DNA from: an uncultured Lachnospiraceae bacterium | GTDB lineage: Bacteria; Bacillota; Clostridia; Lachnospirales; Lachnospiraceae | Direction: 5' to 3' | Assembly (NCBI GenBank): GCA_905236365.1 | Contig: CAJOPP010000289.1 | Coordinates: forward strand, 1-18,733 | DNA length: 18,733 bases | In this document: in pieces, positions 1-8,034 of the stretch | Numbering within the stretch: position 1 is the stretch's first letter | Layout of the letters: each line of letters opens with the position of its first letter | Made by a program: the position numbers and the translations under genes | Notes under the pieces: model-generated | What the model was told of the DNA's origin: nothing | What the model saw: the letters and a program-made list of their open reading frames with translations, nothing else | Database searches by the model: none

Positions 1-1929
1 AAATGGTATAAAATAAAAGCAAAAGTGAATGGAAAATCCAAAACAGGATATGTCAGTTCAAACTATATTACTAAGGCATCGAAACCGAGTGGAGTTGTAA
101 ACCAAAAAGTAAGCACTTATTTGAACGTTCGAAAAAGTGCAAAAACTTCATCGGCATCTTTGCTGAAAATCCCGCCTAATACGAAGGTTAGTGTTTTGGG
201 AATAAAAAAAACGTCGGGAAAATACTGGTATAAAGTTAAGACGACATATAATAAATCTACAAAAACAGGTTATGTACTTGGAAGTTATATCACGGTGAGT
301 GCATCAGATGGAAACAGTTCTGATAATACGAATACAACGAAGGCACAGGAAGCATATGTGAATGAAAAAGTAACTACAATGTTGAATGTAAGAGAATCCG
401 CAAGTAAAACAAGTTCTGTTCTTGCAAGGCTACCCAAGTATACAATGCTTTCGGTTTTGAGTACAAAAGGTGATTGGTATCGGATTTCTGTTACATATAA
501 TCAGAAAGCCGTTACGGGTTATGTATCCAGAGAATATGTTACAATTGGAAAACCAAGTGCATCTGGTAATACGAACAACAAGGATACCAATAATACGATA
601 AATACCACACCGGATAGTGGGGTTGCGGATTCGTCATTTGATGTCTTGCTTTCTAACTTTCCGGGAAGTTATAAGACGAGTCTGCAGGCATTGCATACAA
701 AATATCCAAATTGGAAATTTGTTGCAGTTAATACAAATTTGGATTGGGCGACGGTTATTGCAAATGAAAGTGTTGTAGGAAGAAATACCATTCAAAGTAA
801 TTATCCAAAAGGGACAAGCTCTTTGGCACCTCTTTCTTATTTATCAACAGAATCCGGTGCATATAATTGGGGAACAGACACTTATACGGTGAAGGATGGA
901 ACGAACTGGTATGCAGTCAACTCTGCTGTAGTTTCATATTATATGGATCCTAGAAACTTTTTAAATGATATCGATATTTTTCAGTTTGAAGCTTTAGCTT
1001 ATGATGCTTCTCAGAGCGACAAAGTCGTACAGAATATTCTGAACGGTACTTTTATGAAGGGAAATTATAGTGTGGTAGATTCTGCTACAAAAAAAACTGT
1101 GACAGGATCTTATAAGCAAGCATTTATGGACGCTGGTAAGAATGCTAAGGCAAATCCGTATTTTCTGGCTACCAGAAGCAGACAGGAAGTAGGTGCAAAT
1201 GGTTCAAATGCTACAAGCGGAACATACAAAGGATATGAGGGAATTTATAATTTTTATAATATTGGGGCTTCAGACGGTGCAAATGCTGTAGCAAATGGAT
1301 TGTCCTGGGCGGCAGGAGGCACTTCGAAGGCGACAACATATGATCGACCATGGACAAATCCGTATAAATCTATAGTGGGTGGAGCAAAGTATCTTGCAGC
1401 AAATTACATTAATGCGGGACAGAACACTTTGTATTTCCAGAAATTTAATGTGGTTCCGGCTAATGCAGCCTATCGTTATGTTCATCAGTATATGACCAAT
1501 GTACAGGCTCCTTATTTAGAGGGGAGAACTACGAGAGATGCTTATAATACAATGGGAATTTTAAATGATACCATGATTTTTTATATTCCGGTATATAATA
1601 ATATGCCAGCGAATCCTTGCTCATTGCCGGCAACATCCGGTAATCCGAATCCGTATTTGTCTGGTATTACAGTGGCAAATGGGAATACAGGTCTAAGTCT
1701 GACACCAACTTTTGCGTTTAATAAGTTTACTTATTCGATTGCAGTTGGAAAATCAGTTTCCAAGGTTACGATTAAGGCTTCAACAATCAGTAAAAAGGCA
1801 TCTGTATCAGGAACAGGTACTTTTGATTTGAATGCTGCAGGCAAAACTACTACACTTACTGTTATAGGAACTGCAGAAAATGGTACAAAGCAGACATATA
1901 CCATTAATATCACGAGAAAAGCAGATTGA
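1..1929 (+). CDS. Secreted SH3b-repeat beta-N-acetylglucosaminidase (5' partial)
   Basis: The reading frame is open from base 1, so the start and signal peptide lie upstream; the GTG at 25 sits inside an SH3 repeat and is not a real start. Domain order: the tail of one bacterial SH3 domain (ending TGYVSSNYI), two full SH3b repeats (about codons 35-98 and 116-182, each with LNVR near the start and TGYV near the end), a Thr/Asn/Ser-rich linker, a glucosaminidase-like domain (about codons 215-515) and a C-terminal cadherin-like beta-sandwich (about 550-642). The RSRQEVG stretch has a Glu at codon 396 in the place of the usual catalytic Glu of GH73-type enzymes. Known for the family: hydrolysis of GlcNAc-MurNAc bonds in peptidoglycan during cell separation or turnover. 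Inferred to act outside the cell, held to the wall by the SH3b repeats. The next gene starts 47 bp downstream and shares the cadherin-like module. Enzyme class is fairly sure; exact bond specificity is not. Confidence 0.88.
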   Translation, partial: KWYKIKAKVNGKSKTGYVSSNYITKASKPSGVVNQKVSTYLNVRKSAKTSSASLLKIPPNTKVSVLGIKKTSGKYWYKVKTTYNKSTKTGYVLGSYITVSASDGNSSDNTNTTKAQEAYVNEKVTTMLNVRESASKTSSVLARLPKYTMLSVLSTKGDWYRISVTYNQKAVTGYVSREYVTIGKPSASGNTNNKDTNNTINTTPDSGVADSSFDVLLSNFPGSYKTSLQALHTKYPNWKFVAVNTNLDWATVIANESVVGRNTIQSNYPKGTSSLAPLSYLSTESGAYNWGTDTYTVKDGTNWYAVNSAVVSYYMDPRNFLNDIDIFQFEALAYDASQSDKVVQNILNGTFMKGNYSVVDSATKKTVTGSYKQAFMDAGKNAKANPYFLATRSRQEVGANGSNATSGTYKGYEGIYNFYNIGASDGANAVANGLSWAAGGTSKATTYDRPWTNPYKSIVGGAKYLAANYINAGQNTLYFQKFNVVPANAAYRYVHQYMTNVQAPYLEGRTTRDAYNTMGILNDTMIFYIPVYNNMPANPCSLPATSGNPNPYLSGITVANGNTGLSLTPTFAFNKFTYSIAVGKSVSKVTIKASTISKKASVSGTGTFDLNAAGKTTTLTVIGTAENGTKQTYTINITRKAD

Positions 1930-1976
1930 TGATCAAAAAGTTTTTGAAGATGAAAGATTAGAAAAGGAGAAGCGGT

Positions 1977-2918
1977 ATGAAGAAGAAACTAGCGATTTTA
2001 TTGGCTCTTGTATTACTCGTAGGTATATCCGCTGTTGGATTTTATGGAAAGGATACAGTCTATGCAAAGTCAGCACAAATGTATTTGGAAATTCCAGATT
2101 CAATCAAGAAAGAAAATATCTTTCAGGTAAATGTTGTGTTAGAAAGTGATGTAGCACTGTATTCTGTAGATGCCTATTTGTCCTATGATACGGAAATGTT
2201 GGAGTTTGTACCGGATAGTGATGTTGTTGTGGGGGCGGATGGTGTGTTGGAATTAAAGGATACATACGAAGCGGAAACAAAGCAAGTATCCTATACCATT
2301 ACATTTAAAGCATTAGAAGTCGGGTCTGCAGAGATTGCTTTGAAGGATATTTTCTTGATTGATTATGCGGATTTGGATTATATCGAAGTCGCAGCTTCGG
2401 TGAAACATTTCGAGATTGGTATTAATAAAACAGTTGAGAATGATGCCAGTTTGGCAGATTTGATCGTTGCTCCGGGAGAATTGACGGAAGATTTTCAACC
2501 ATATCAATTTGAATATGAAATGTACGTAGGTCTTGACGTGGAGATGATTGGTATAACGGCAATACCGATGGAAGAAGAAAGCATTGTGGATTTAGATATG
2601 CCGGATATATTAAAAGTTGGAGAAAACCAGATAACAGTTACCGTAACGGCTTTATCCGGTAATGTGACAACTTATTTGATTCGGGTATATCGTGAGAAAA
2701 TAGAAGAGAAGGTCGTGTCCACAGAGACGGAAACGGCATTGCCCTTAGAGTCTGTTGAAGAGGATCCCCCTCTAATAGAGAAAGAAGATGCGGAACTTGT
2801 AGTAGATACACAGATAGAAGCTGGTACAGCGGAAAAAACAGAGCAGACTGAAGAGTTAGAAAATGCACTTGAAAATGAGACTTCAGAGGCGGATACGGAA
2901 GCAATTATTGCAAAATAA
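1977..2918 (+). CDS. Secreted cohesin-domain protein with cadherin-like module and acidic tail
   Basis: The ATG at 1977 follows AAAAGGAGAAGCGGT, a good ribosome binding site. Of 313 residues, 1-31 form a signal peptide (KKK, a hydrophobic core LAILLALVLLVGISAVGF, likely cut after VYA). Residues about 33-147 resemble a cohesin-type beta-sandwich (SVDAYLSYDTEMLEFVP, then a VSYTITFKAL strand and a GSAEI strand). Residues about 151-241 form a cadherin-like module like the one ending the upstream protein. From about 245 the chain is a Glu/Thr-rich, probably disordered acidic tail with no LPXTG motif and no C-terminal membrane segment. The protein is therefore probably released or held by binding a partner. 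It lies 47 bp after the glucosaminidase gene with no terminator between, so the two are likely co-transcribed. A role in binding a cell-surface partner is inferred; no dockerin is seen in the window. Fold assignment comes from sequence pattern only. Confidence 0.75.
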   Translation: MKKKLAILLALVLLVGISAVGFYGKDTVYAKSAQMYLEIPDSIKKENIFQVNVVLESDVALYSVDAYLSYDTEMLEFVPDSDVVVGADGVLELKDTYEAETKQVSYTITFKALEVGSAEIALKDIFLIDYADLDYIEVAASVKHFEIGINKTVENDASLADLIVAPGELTEDFQPYQFEYEMYVGLDVEMIGITAIPMEEESIVDLDMPDILKVGENQITVTVTALSGNVTTYLIRVYREKIEEKVVSTETETALPLESVEEDPPLIEKEDAELVVDTQIEAGTAEKTEQTEELENALENETSEADTEAIIAK

Positions 2919-2959
2919 GAAGCGAGTAGATGAGTGAGAGTCTCATAATAAAAGAAATA

Positions 2960-2988
2960 AAAAAGATGTTGCTTTGCAACATCTTTTT
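2960..2988. terminator. Bidirectional intrinsic terminator between cohesin-like gene and hslO
   Basis: A perfect 13-bp stem (AAAAAGATGTTGC at 2960-2972 against GCAACATCTTTTT at 2976-2988) closes a 3-nt loop. The T run on the plus strand and the A run at the other end make it usable in both directions, as expected between convergent genes. Confidence 0.85.
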
Positions 2989-3139
2989 ATATGTAATAGG
3001 AAATTCCGTTGAGTTTCCTATTACATATAAACGCTCCGTGAGGATTGCACTGTAGCAGATTAGATTTTTATGTTGCTGTCGTAACAAGTCGCAGGCGGAG
3101 AATCTCGCGAGCAAGATTCTTGCTTATTTCTGTGCAATC
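2987..3139. repeat. Intergenic palindrome, candidate dispersed repeat unit
   Basis: A perfect 17-bp inverted repeat (TTATATGTAATAGGAAA at 2987-3003 against 3014-3030) encloses a 10-nt loop. It has no T run and directly abuts the terminator. The following bases to 3123 hold no gene but contain further dyads: GATTGCAC (3043-3050) with GTGCAATC (3132-3139, inside the 3' end of hslO) and AGCAAG-ATT-CTTGCT (3110-3124). The stretch 3083-3119 is more GC-rich than its surroundings. The combination looks like a short non-coding repeat element inserted between convergent genes, but no second copy is in the window, so this is an inference. Confidence 0.45.
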
Positions 3140-3999
3140 ATTTTGTTTAGCTCGTTAACATCGAAAAGATAGTTTTTGTTACAAAAATGACAGTTTACTT
3201 CAATTGGTTTATTGTCTGCGATCATTTCTTCGATATCTGTTTTGCCGATACTCATGACTGCTTTGTAGACACGTTCTTTGGAACAGTCACAATGATAACC
3301 AGGTGAAATCTCGTCTGTAATATCCAAATCATATCCTTCAAATAGTTTTTCCATCATATTGAGAGGCGTCATTCCCTGGTCCATCAGTGTTGTAATAGAA
3401 GAGAAGTCTTTTAAGCGGGTTTCGAGATCTGAGATTAAGGACTCTTCTGCAAATGGCATTAACTGTATGATAAATCCTCCGGCATGCTTTACGGTATTGT
3501 CTTTTTCCATTCGAACTCCTAACGCAACAGAGGTCGGAATTTGCTCACTGGTGGCAAAATAATAGGTCAGATCTTCGGCAATTTCACCGGTGACCAAATT
3601 AGATTGTCCGACATAAGGTTCTTTTAATCCGATGTCTTTAATAACGCTTAATACCCCTAAATCAAGAGCCTTTCCCACATCCAGTTTTCCTTTTTCATTT
3701 GGGGGAAGCATTACCTCTGGATGATTGACATATCCTTTTACCTGTGCCTTCGCATTTGAGGTGACTGTCAGCCCGCCAATCGGACCGGAACATTGAATTT
3801 GTAAAGTTAATACGTCAGAATCATTCTTACACATGCTACCCATAATGGCACCTGCAGTAAGCAGACGACCTAAAGCAGCAGTGGCAACAGGACTGGTATT
3901 ATGTATGGAACGGGCTGTTTCTACTACCTCTTTTGTGTATGCACTAAAGAAACGAACCTGATTACCGGCTGCCATTCCACGTATGATAGTATCTTTCAT
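3124..3999 (-). CDS. hslO: Hsp33 redox-regulated chaperone
   Basis: The protein has 291 residues, the usual length for Hsp33. The N-terminal part carries the family pattern (GRLLTAGAIMGSM, QIQCSGPIGGL, VKGYVNHPEV). The C-terminal redox switch is intact: CDC at about 237-239 and CHFC at 270-273 supply the four cysteines that bind zinc when reduced and form disulfides on oxidation, turning on the holdase activity. It works in the cytoplasm against oxidative and heat unfolding. The ATG at 3999 overlaps the stop of the upstream methyltransferase gene (ATGA, 4 bp), so translation is probably coupled. There is no separate promoter; transcription likely starts at the promoter near 4800. It ends against the bidirectional terminator at 2960-2988. 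Identification is firm. Confidence 0.96.
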   Translation of the reverse strand: MKDTIIRGMAAGNQVRFFSAYTKEVVETARSIHNTSPVATAALGRLLTAGAIMGSMCKNDSDVLTLQIQCSGPIGGLTVTSNAKAQVKGYVNHPEVMLPPNEKGKLDVGKALDLGVLSVIKDIGLKEPYVGQSNLVTGEIAEDLTYYFATSEQIPTSVALGVRMEKDNTVKHAGGFIIQLMPFAEESLISDLETRLKDFSSITTLMDQGMTPLNMMEKLFEGYDLDITDEISPGYHCDCSKERVYKAVMSIGKTDIEEMIADNKPIEVNCHFCNKNYLFDVNELNKMIAQK

Positions 4000-4763
4000 T
4001 GTTTGTTTTCTCCATTTCTTTTTCTTGCTATGATGTAAATCCGTTCACTCTCTGGTGAAGGCGGATTTGAAGTAAATGCGTCATAAGACGTAACATATTC
4101 TAACCCGGATACTGATAATAAGTCAATGATTTCTGGAAGGGAATATGCTTTTTGATGGTGAGTTTCGTTAAAACGTTCAAATAAATCCTGATCGGGTTGT
4201 TTTATAAATATGGTCAAATCGTACTGATTGATGCGTTCTTCTTCAAAATAATTATTTTCCCATGTGTAGCTGCAATCCTTCTGATGATCGCAGAAGACCT
4301 GATCGCCCAATATCGTTTCGTAAAAATATGGTGTTTTTAAATCAAAAATAAAAACACCATTGTCCTTTAAATGTTTTTTTATACTACGGAAAGTGGATAG
4401 GACATCGGAATCGGAAAGCAGGTAATTCAGACTGTCACAAATGCAATAAAAACCGTCATATTGTGTGTCAAGCTCCAGTTCACGCATATCCTGTTCAAGA
4501 AGTATGATATTGGGGTTCCCGGCTACTTTTTCGGATGCGATTGTGAGCATGTCTGTGGAGTTGTCGACTCCGATGATCTGATAACCTGCTTTTTCCATCA
4601 GAAGACACATTGTTCCGGTCCCGCATCCGAGTTCTACTAAATTTCCACTAGATACAGAATATTGTTGAAAAAGTTGTATCAGATACTTGTTCCAATCTTC
4701 ATAGGGAATGTTATCCATAAATTTATCATATACATAAGCAAAATTTTGATAACTGGTTGACAT
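3996..4763 (-). CDS. Class I SAM-dependent methyltransferase
   Basis: This is a 255-residue cytoplasmic protein. Motif I (VELGCGTG, residues 43-50) is the S-adenosylmethionine glycine-rich loop, and the acidic residue ending the next strand (IIGVDNS, about 58-64) would bind the SAM ribose. The later strand VFIFDLKTP fits post-motif regions of the same fold. The N-terminal YDKFMDNIPYEDW stretch is common in uncharacterised Firmicutes methyltransferases found beside hslO or other housekeeping genes. The substrate cannot be told from sequence. The ATG at 4763 has GGAGGAAA upstream and follows a good promoter on the same strand. It is the first gene of a two-gene operon with hslO, which it overlaps by 4 bp. 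Confidence 0.9.
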   Translation of the reverse strand: MSTSYQNFAYVYDKFMDNIPYEDWNKYLIQLFQQYSVSSGNLVELGCGTGTMCLLMEKAGYQIIGVDNSTDMLTIASEKVAGNPNIILLEQDMRELELDTQYDGFYCICDSLNYLLSDSDVLSTFRSIKKHLKDNGVFIFDLKTPYFYETILGDQVFCDHQKDCSYTWENNYFEEERINQYDLTIFIKQPDQDLFERFNETHHQKAYSLPEIIDLLSVSGLEYVTSYDAFTSNPPSPESERIYIIARKRNGENKQ

Positions 4764-4785
4764 AATGTTTCCTCCGACTGATAGT

Positions 4786-4815
4786 ATTATATTATGCTTT
4801 TGACGGGATTGTTAA
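4786..4815 (-). promoter_or_regulatory. Sigma-A type promoter of the methyltransferase-hslO operon
   Basis: Read on the minus strand: -35 TTAACA (4815-4810), 18-bp spacer, -10 TATAAT (4791-4786). The start codon at 4763 follows with GGAGG in between. No heat-shock operator such as CIRCE is seen. Confidence 0.65.
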
Positions 4816-4819
4816 AGTG

Positions 4820-4858
4820 AGAATACCGCAATAATCGAAAAGATTATTACGGTATTCT
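4820..4858 (-). terminator. Hairpin downstream of the acidic protein gene
   Basis: AGAATACCG-C-AATAAT pairs with ATTATT-A-CGGTATTCT around a 7-nt loop, giving about 15 paired bases with one mismatch. It lies 23 bp past the stop of the minus-strand gene above, so it is probably its terminator, but there is only a weak T run on either side. It also sits just upstream of the methyltransferase promoter. Confidence 0.5.
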
Positions 4859-4881
4859 TTGTATGGAATCTACTGTCACAA

Positions 4882-5526
4882 TTAGAAATCCAATTTATCC
4901 TGATCTTCCAAAACATCAGGATCTTCTGATACATCGGATAAACCTTCGTTTTCATAACTGTCTGATTTGTCAGAAGCAGAAGTATGATTGTTCTCCGAAG
5001 AGTCATCAAAGAAAATGGTAGGAATAGATTCTTCGGTTACATTTTTTTCATCAGAATCAGAAGTGATGGCGTTTTTTTCAGAAGCTGTTTCTTTCTTTAC
5101 TTCCTTTGCAGAATGACTTGAGGTATCAGCTTCTTTTTGTTTTAAGGAATCATTTGCCAGAGCATGATCGTCATCTTCTGTATCTTTATCAGCTGACTCT
5201 GTTGAGGTATCTTCATTTGTATGATTTTCGCTGGTGGTATTCTTTGCATTGATTGTTAAAGAAGTGTATTCTCTTTTCTGCTTGGAATCTTCTGAAAATA
5301 CATTTTCAAAATCATCGTCGTCATCGTCAAAGAAAAAATCATCATCTTCGAATGCATCATTCTTTTTTGATGTATTGCTAAATAAATCAGAAAACTTGTC
5401 AGCGGCAGTTTTGTAGAGTGAACTTTCTTTAATCTTATCCCGGAAGATATAGCAGGTTCCTCCAATTGCAGCTACCGTAGTAGTAAAGGCAAGTAATTTA
5501 CCTAATGTGTTCTTATTTTTTGCCAT
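4882..5526 (-). CDS. YtxH-like membrane-anchored acidic low-complexity protein
   Basis: The protein has 214 residues. Residues about 9-28 (GKLLAFTTTVAAIGGTCYIF) form one short membrane helix after a basic start (MAKNKNT), followed by an amphipathic DKIKES stretch; this arrangement recalls YtxH-type small membrane proteins. The rest is strongly acidic and low in complexity: a run of Asp with Phe (DDDFFFDDDDDDF, about 61-73) and then Ser/Glu/Asp/Thr-rich sequence to the end, almost certainly disordered. The tail is expected in the cytoplasm by the positive-inside rule, but this is inferred. The ATG at 5526 has AAAAAAGGAGAATATT upstream. Transcribed divergently from the 697-aa protein gene. Similar low-complexity proteins are common in Lachnospiraceae and have no known function. 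Confidence 0.8.
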   Translation of the reverse strand: MAKNKNTLGKLLAFTTTVAAIGGTCYIFRDKIKESSLYKTAADKFSDLFSNTSKKNDAFEDDDFFFDDDDDDFENVFSEDSKQKREYTSLTINAKNTTSENHTNEDTSTESADKDTEDDDHALANDSLKQKEADTSSHSAKEVKKETASEKNAITSDSDEKNVTEESIPTIFFDDSSENNHTSASDKSDSYENEGLSDVSEDPDVLEDQDKLDF

Positions 5527-5725
5527 AATATTCTCCTTTTTTATGATGTTATTTGATAGTATAGCCTATGTTAACGAAATAAAACATCAAAACCTATTGT
5601 GTGTAATGTTTCAACATAAGTAGATTCTGAATTTTACTCTGAAAGTTACTTTTTATTTTAATACGGAAACAGAGAAAAAGCAATTCTTTCTTGTTATAAT
5701 GTATAAAACTTTTTGTATGGCTTAG

Positions 5726-5750
5726 AAAATTGTACAAAATATACAATTTT
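5726..5750. promoter_or_regulatory. 9-bp dyad in the divergent promoter region, possible operator
   Basis: AAAATTGTA (5726-5734) and TACAATTTT (5742-5750) form a perfect inverted repeat with a 7-nt spacer in the 349-bp gap between divergent genes. It lies about 36 bp upstream of the -35 box of the plus-strand gene. It could bind a dimeric regulator, but AT-rich gaps give such dyads by chance. The rest of the gap 5527-5875 shows only AT-rich sequence, a possible -10 (TATACT) for the minus gene at 5563-5558 without a good -35, and the promoter listed next. Confidence 0.3.
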
Positions 5751-5786
5751 TACTTGTTAAAATAACGGAAATGAAGCAAAATGGTG

Positions 5787-5815
5787 TTGTAAATAGATCG
5801 TTTTTGTGATATTAT
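5787..5815 (+). promoter_or_regulatory. Sigma-A type promoter of the 697-aa protein gene
   Basis: The -35 is TTGTAA (5787-5792), the spacer 17 bp and the -10 TATTAT (5810-5815). Transcription would start near 5822, giving a leader of about 54 nt ending in a strong AGAAGGAGG ribosome binding site. Confidence 0.65.
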
Positions 5816-5875
5816 AAAGAATAATATGTGGAATTTACTTGATTCACCTAGAAACAAGCAGAAGGAGGCATCATA

Positions 5876-7969
5876 ATGCAGAATTTACCAGCAAATGTTA
5901 CCGGAAATAATGATACAAATATTATTTCTATTGCAGCATCTTCGAATAAAGGTATGTTGATTCGTTTTTTGAATGAACAGGTAGAAGAAGGATTTTATGC
6001 GTTAGTGATTGATTATTTAAAAGATTATAATTTTGATTTGTCTACAATGTCAGTAGATGATGATGTAAAGGCACAATGCACGAAATTATACGAACTTGCA
6101 GAGTTTGTGGATGAAAATATTAAAAAACCGGGAAAATTTGAGATTGATGAATGGATTGAACCGTTGTTTCGATTTGTATATGGAGATATTGATCCAGCTG
6201 ACAGCGATGCAATTATCAATACAACAGGTATCTATCGATATAGTATCTGGTTGATTTATTTGTATCAACAGGATCGTTTTGGAGATGCTATGCGTTTGAT
6301 TGGTGAGAGAGTTGCACCATTGCTGATCAATACCTGTTATCAGATTGCGGATGCAGATGACAGACCATCAACATATGATAAGGCTGTTATGGGGTATATG
6401 GATTTGATCAATGTTGTTTTAGAGATGGATTTACCTCCATCTGCTGCAAATTCAGAGTCTTATTTGAATAATTTGGAAGTACTTTATGACTATTTTGTAG
6501 AGGATACCCATGTAGGAAATGATTATAAGCTTCAGTTTAGTATGGGATTGTTCAATTCATATATTCGTAAGGGTGATTATAATAAAGCACTTGAGTTTTA
6601 TGGATTAAATGCGGAATATATTCCGGTAGATAATTTTAAGGTATATGATAATTTCAAGGAATTGATTCGCAATTGCAACAGTACACAATATACGAATGTG
6701 TTGAGTAGGAATGTTCTTTCTGCAATCTCAAAAGAGGAGATTTACAATCGGAGAATTGATAGTCTCCTTGTAGAAGTGTCTGCTTTTGTGAAGAAGGTAT
6801 ACAAATACATTGAGGATGAGCCTGTTATGAAGAAAAATATTCAGATTTTGGGAACTGGTGCATCTGTCTCGGATAAGAGCAATGTGTTTGAAGGGTTGTA
6901 TGAGTATAATCTTGTTTTCTATGAGTGTGGAATTAAACAGTTGGTAAATCAGGATTTGTCTACCCGTTCATGGGATGAAAAATATGAGATTTTGGATATG
7001 CTCTATACAACATTAAATGTTGTGTTTGACGGATATAGCGTATATGAGATTTCAAATAGGATTGAGCATCAGTATGTTGAACTTACCTGGATCGGCAATT
7101 ATGTCAATGCAAATCCGTCTATGTTAAAGCTTTTCTTTAGTGTAAAAGAAAAGATTAAGGCATTTAAGATTCGCAAAGATAATATTATTGAGAAGAGTAA
7201 GAGTAATTATGAGATAAAGAGACTCTTGGAAGACAGACAGAAGCATCTCGTATTTATGGCTGCAAATGATATGGTGGCACATGGATTGACAAATAAGGAT
7301 CGACCGATTCTCAGTTCAGGATATGAAGTTGATAAGGCAAAGAAGATGCTATATGAGACATATTCAAAGATTAATTTGCCATCCAGATATGAAGAAGTAA
7401 AACAAGAAACAATCAGCAAATCAAGATTTGGAAAAACAGTTGCGTCCTTTGGATCAAGCCAAGATTTGAATAAATTGCTTGCAAATCCTCAAATAGAGGA
7501 TTTGTTATGCAAATCAGAATGGTTATGGAATCAGTATATTCCCAGAGGCAAGGAGAAACGGTCGGAAGAAGAAGCGACATATTGTGTTGCCTGTCTGATT
7601 GCAGTGGTGAGTGTGTTGATTGCAAGAAAAGATGAAGGAACATCGCCACAGATTGTTGCTAATGAAAAAGTGATTATTACCAAAACAGGAAAAGTAATCA
7701 AACTATCTGATGAAACAAATGATAAACCGGTGAGCAGCGGAAATGAGCCTACCGTTATTGAATGTATCCACAATATAGATCGATATTTAAAGGACAAGCG
7801 GGAAGATAATGTTAGATATGTAAAAGGTTATATTGAGGATTGGGTCAATCTTTTAATGAATAATAAATTTGATAAAGATTCACTTTTGGCAGTTTATGAT
7901 GCAGAAGAGATTCGTACAAAAACGTTAGAGTTGATAAAAAAACTAAGTTATGATATGGTATCACTGTAG
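5876..7969 (+). CDS. Large helical protein of unknown function (697 aa)
   Basis: I do not recognise a family. The ATG at 5876 follows AGAAGGAGGCATCATA, a near-perfect ribosome binding site, so the start is well supported. There is no signal peptide. The sequence is almost entirely predicted helix, rich in Tyr, Asn, Ile and Asp, with helix pairs resembling TPR or other alpha-solenoid repeats (for example FSMGLFNSYIRKGDYNKALEF at about 217-237, split by GDY turns). One hydrophobic stretch (YCVACLIAVVSVLIA, about 569-583) is either a buried helix or a single membrane segment. A polar loop (about 590-630) precedes a last helical part. No nucleotide-binding, metal or catalytic motif is visible. 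The next gene, an orphan prepilin-like protein, begins 65 bp on with only a hairpin lacking a T run between, so they may be co-transcribed. Function is unknown; a scaffold or regulatory role is only a guess from the fold. Confidence 0.85.
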   Translation: MQNLPANVTGNNDTNIISIAASSNKGMLIRFLNEQVEEGFYALVIDYLKDYNFDLSTMSVDDDVKAQCTKLYELAEFVDENIKKPGKFEIDEWIEPLFRFVYGDIDPADSDAIINTTGIYRYSIWLIYLYQQDRFGDAMRLIGERVAPLLINTCYQIADADDRPSTYDKAVMGYMDLINVVLEMDLPPSAANSESYLNNLEVLYDYFVEDTHVGNDYKLQFSMGLFNSYIRKGDYNKALEFYGLNAEYIPVDNFKVYDNFKELIRNCNSTQYTNVLSRNVLSAISKEEIYNRRIDSLLVEVSAFVKKVYKYIEDEPVMKKNIQILGTGASVSDKSNVFEGLYEYNLVFYECGIKQLVNQDLSTRSWDEKYEILDMLYTTLNVVFDGYSVYEISNRIEHQYVELTWIGNYVNANPSMLKLFFSVKEKIKAFKIRKDNIIEKSKSNYEIKRLLEDRQKHLVFMAANDMVAHGLTNKDRPILSSGYEVDKAKKMLYETYSKINLPSRYEEVKQETISKSRFGKTVASFGSSQDLNKLLANPQIEDLLCKSEWLWNQYIPRGKEKRSEEEATYCVACLIAVVSVLIARKDEGTSPQIVANEKVIITKTGKVIKLSDETNDKPVSSGNEPTVIECIHNIDRYLKDKREDNVRYVKGYIEDWVNLLMNNKFDKDSLLAVYDAEEIRTKTLELIKKLSYDMVSL

Positions 7970-7989
7970 AATATCATAGTAGAAATTAT

Positions 7990-8018
7990 GAACAGAGGAA
8001 TCTGATTTTCCTCTGTTC
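7990..8018 (+). other. Intercistronic hairpin before the pilin-like gene
   Basis: GAACAGAGGAA (7990-8000) pairs perfectly with TTCCTCTGTTC (8008-8018) around a 7-nt loop. It is followed by AAAAGGGGGA, the ribosome binding site of the next gene, instead of a T run, so it is not a classical terminator. It may be a partial terminator, an mRNA processing or stability hairpin, or a device setting pilin expression apart from the upstream gene. Confidence 0.5.
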
Positions 8019-8034
8019 AAAAGGGGGAAATATT

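Noticed and set aside
4764..4820. CIRCE heat-shock operator for the hslO operon
   Set aside because: The 9-bp TTAGCACTC/GAGTGCTAA arms are absent from the promoter region.
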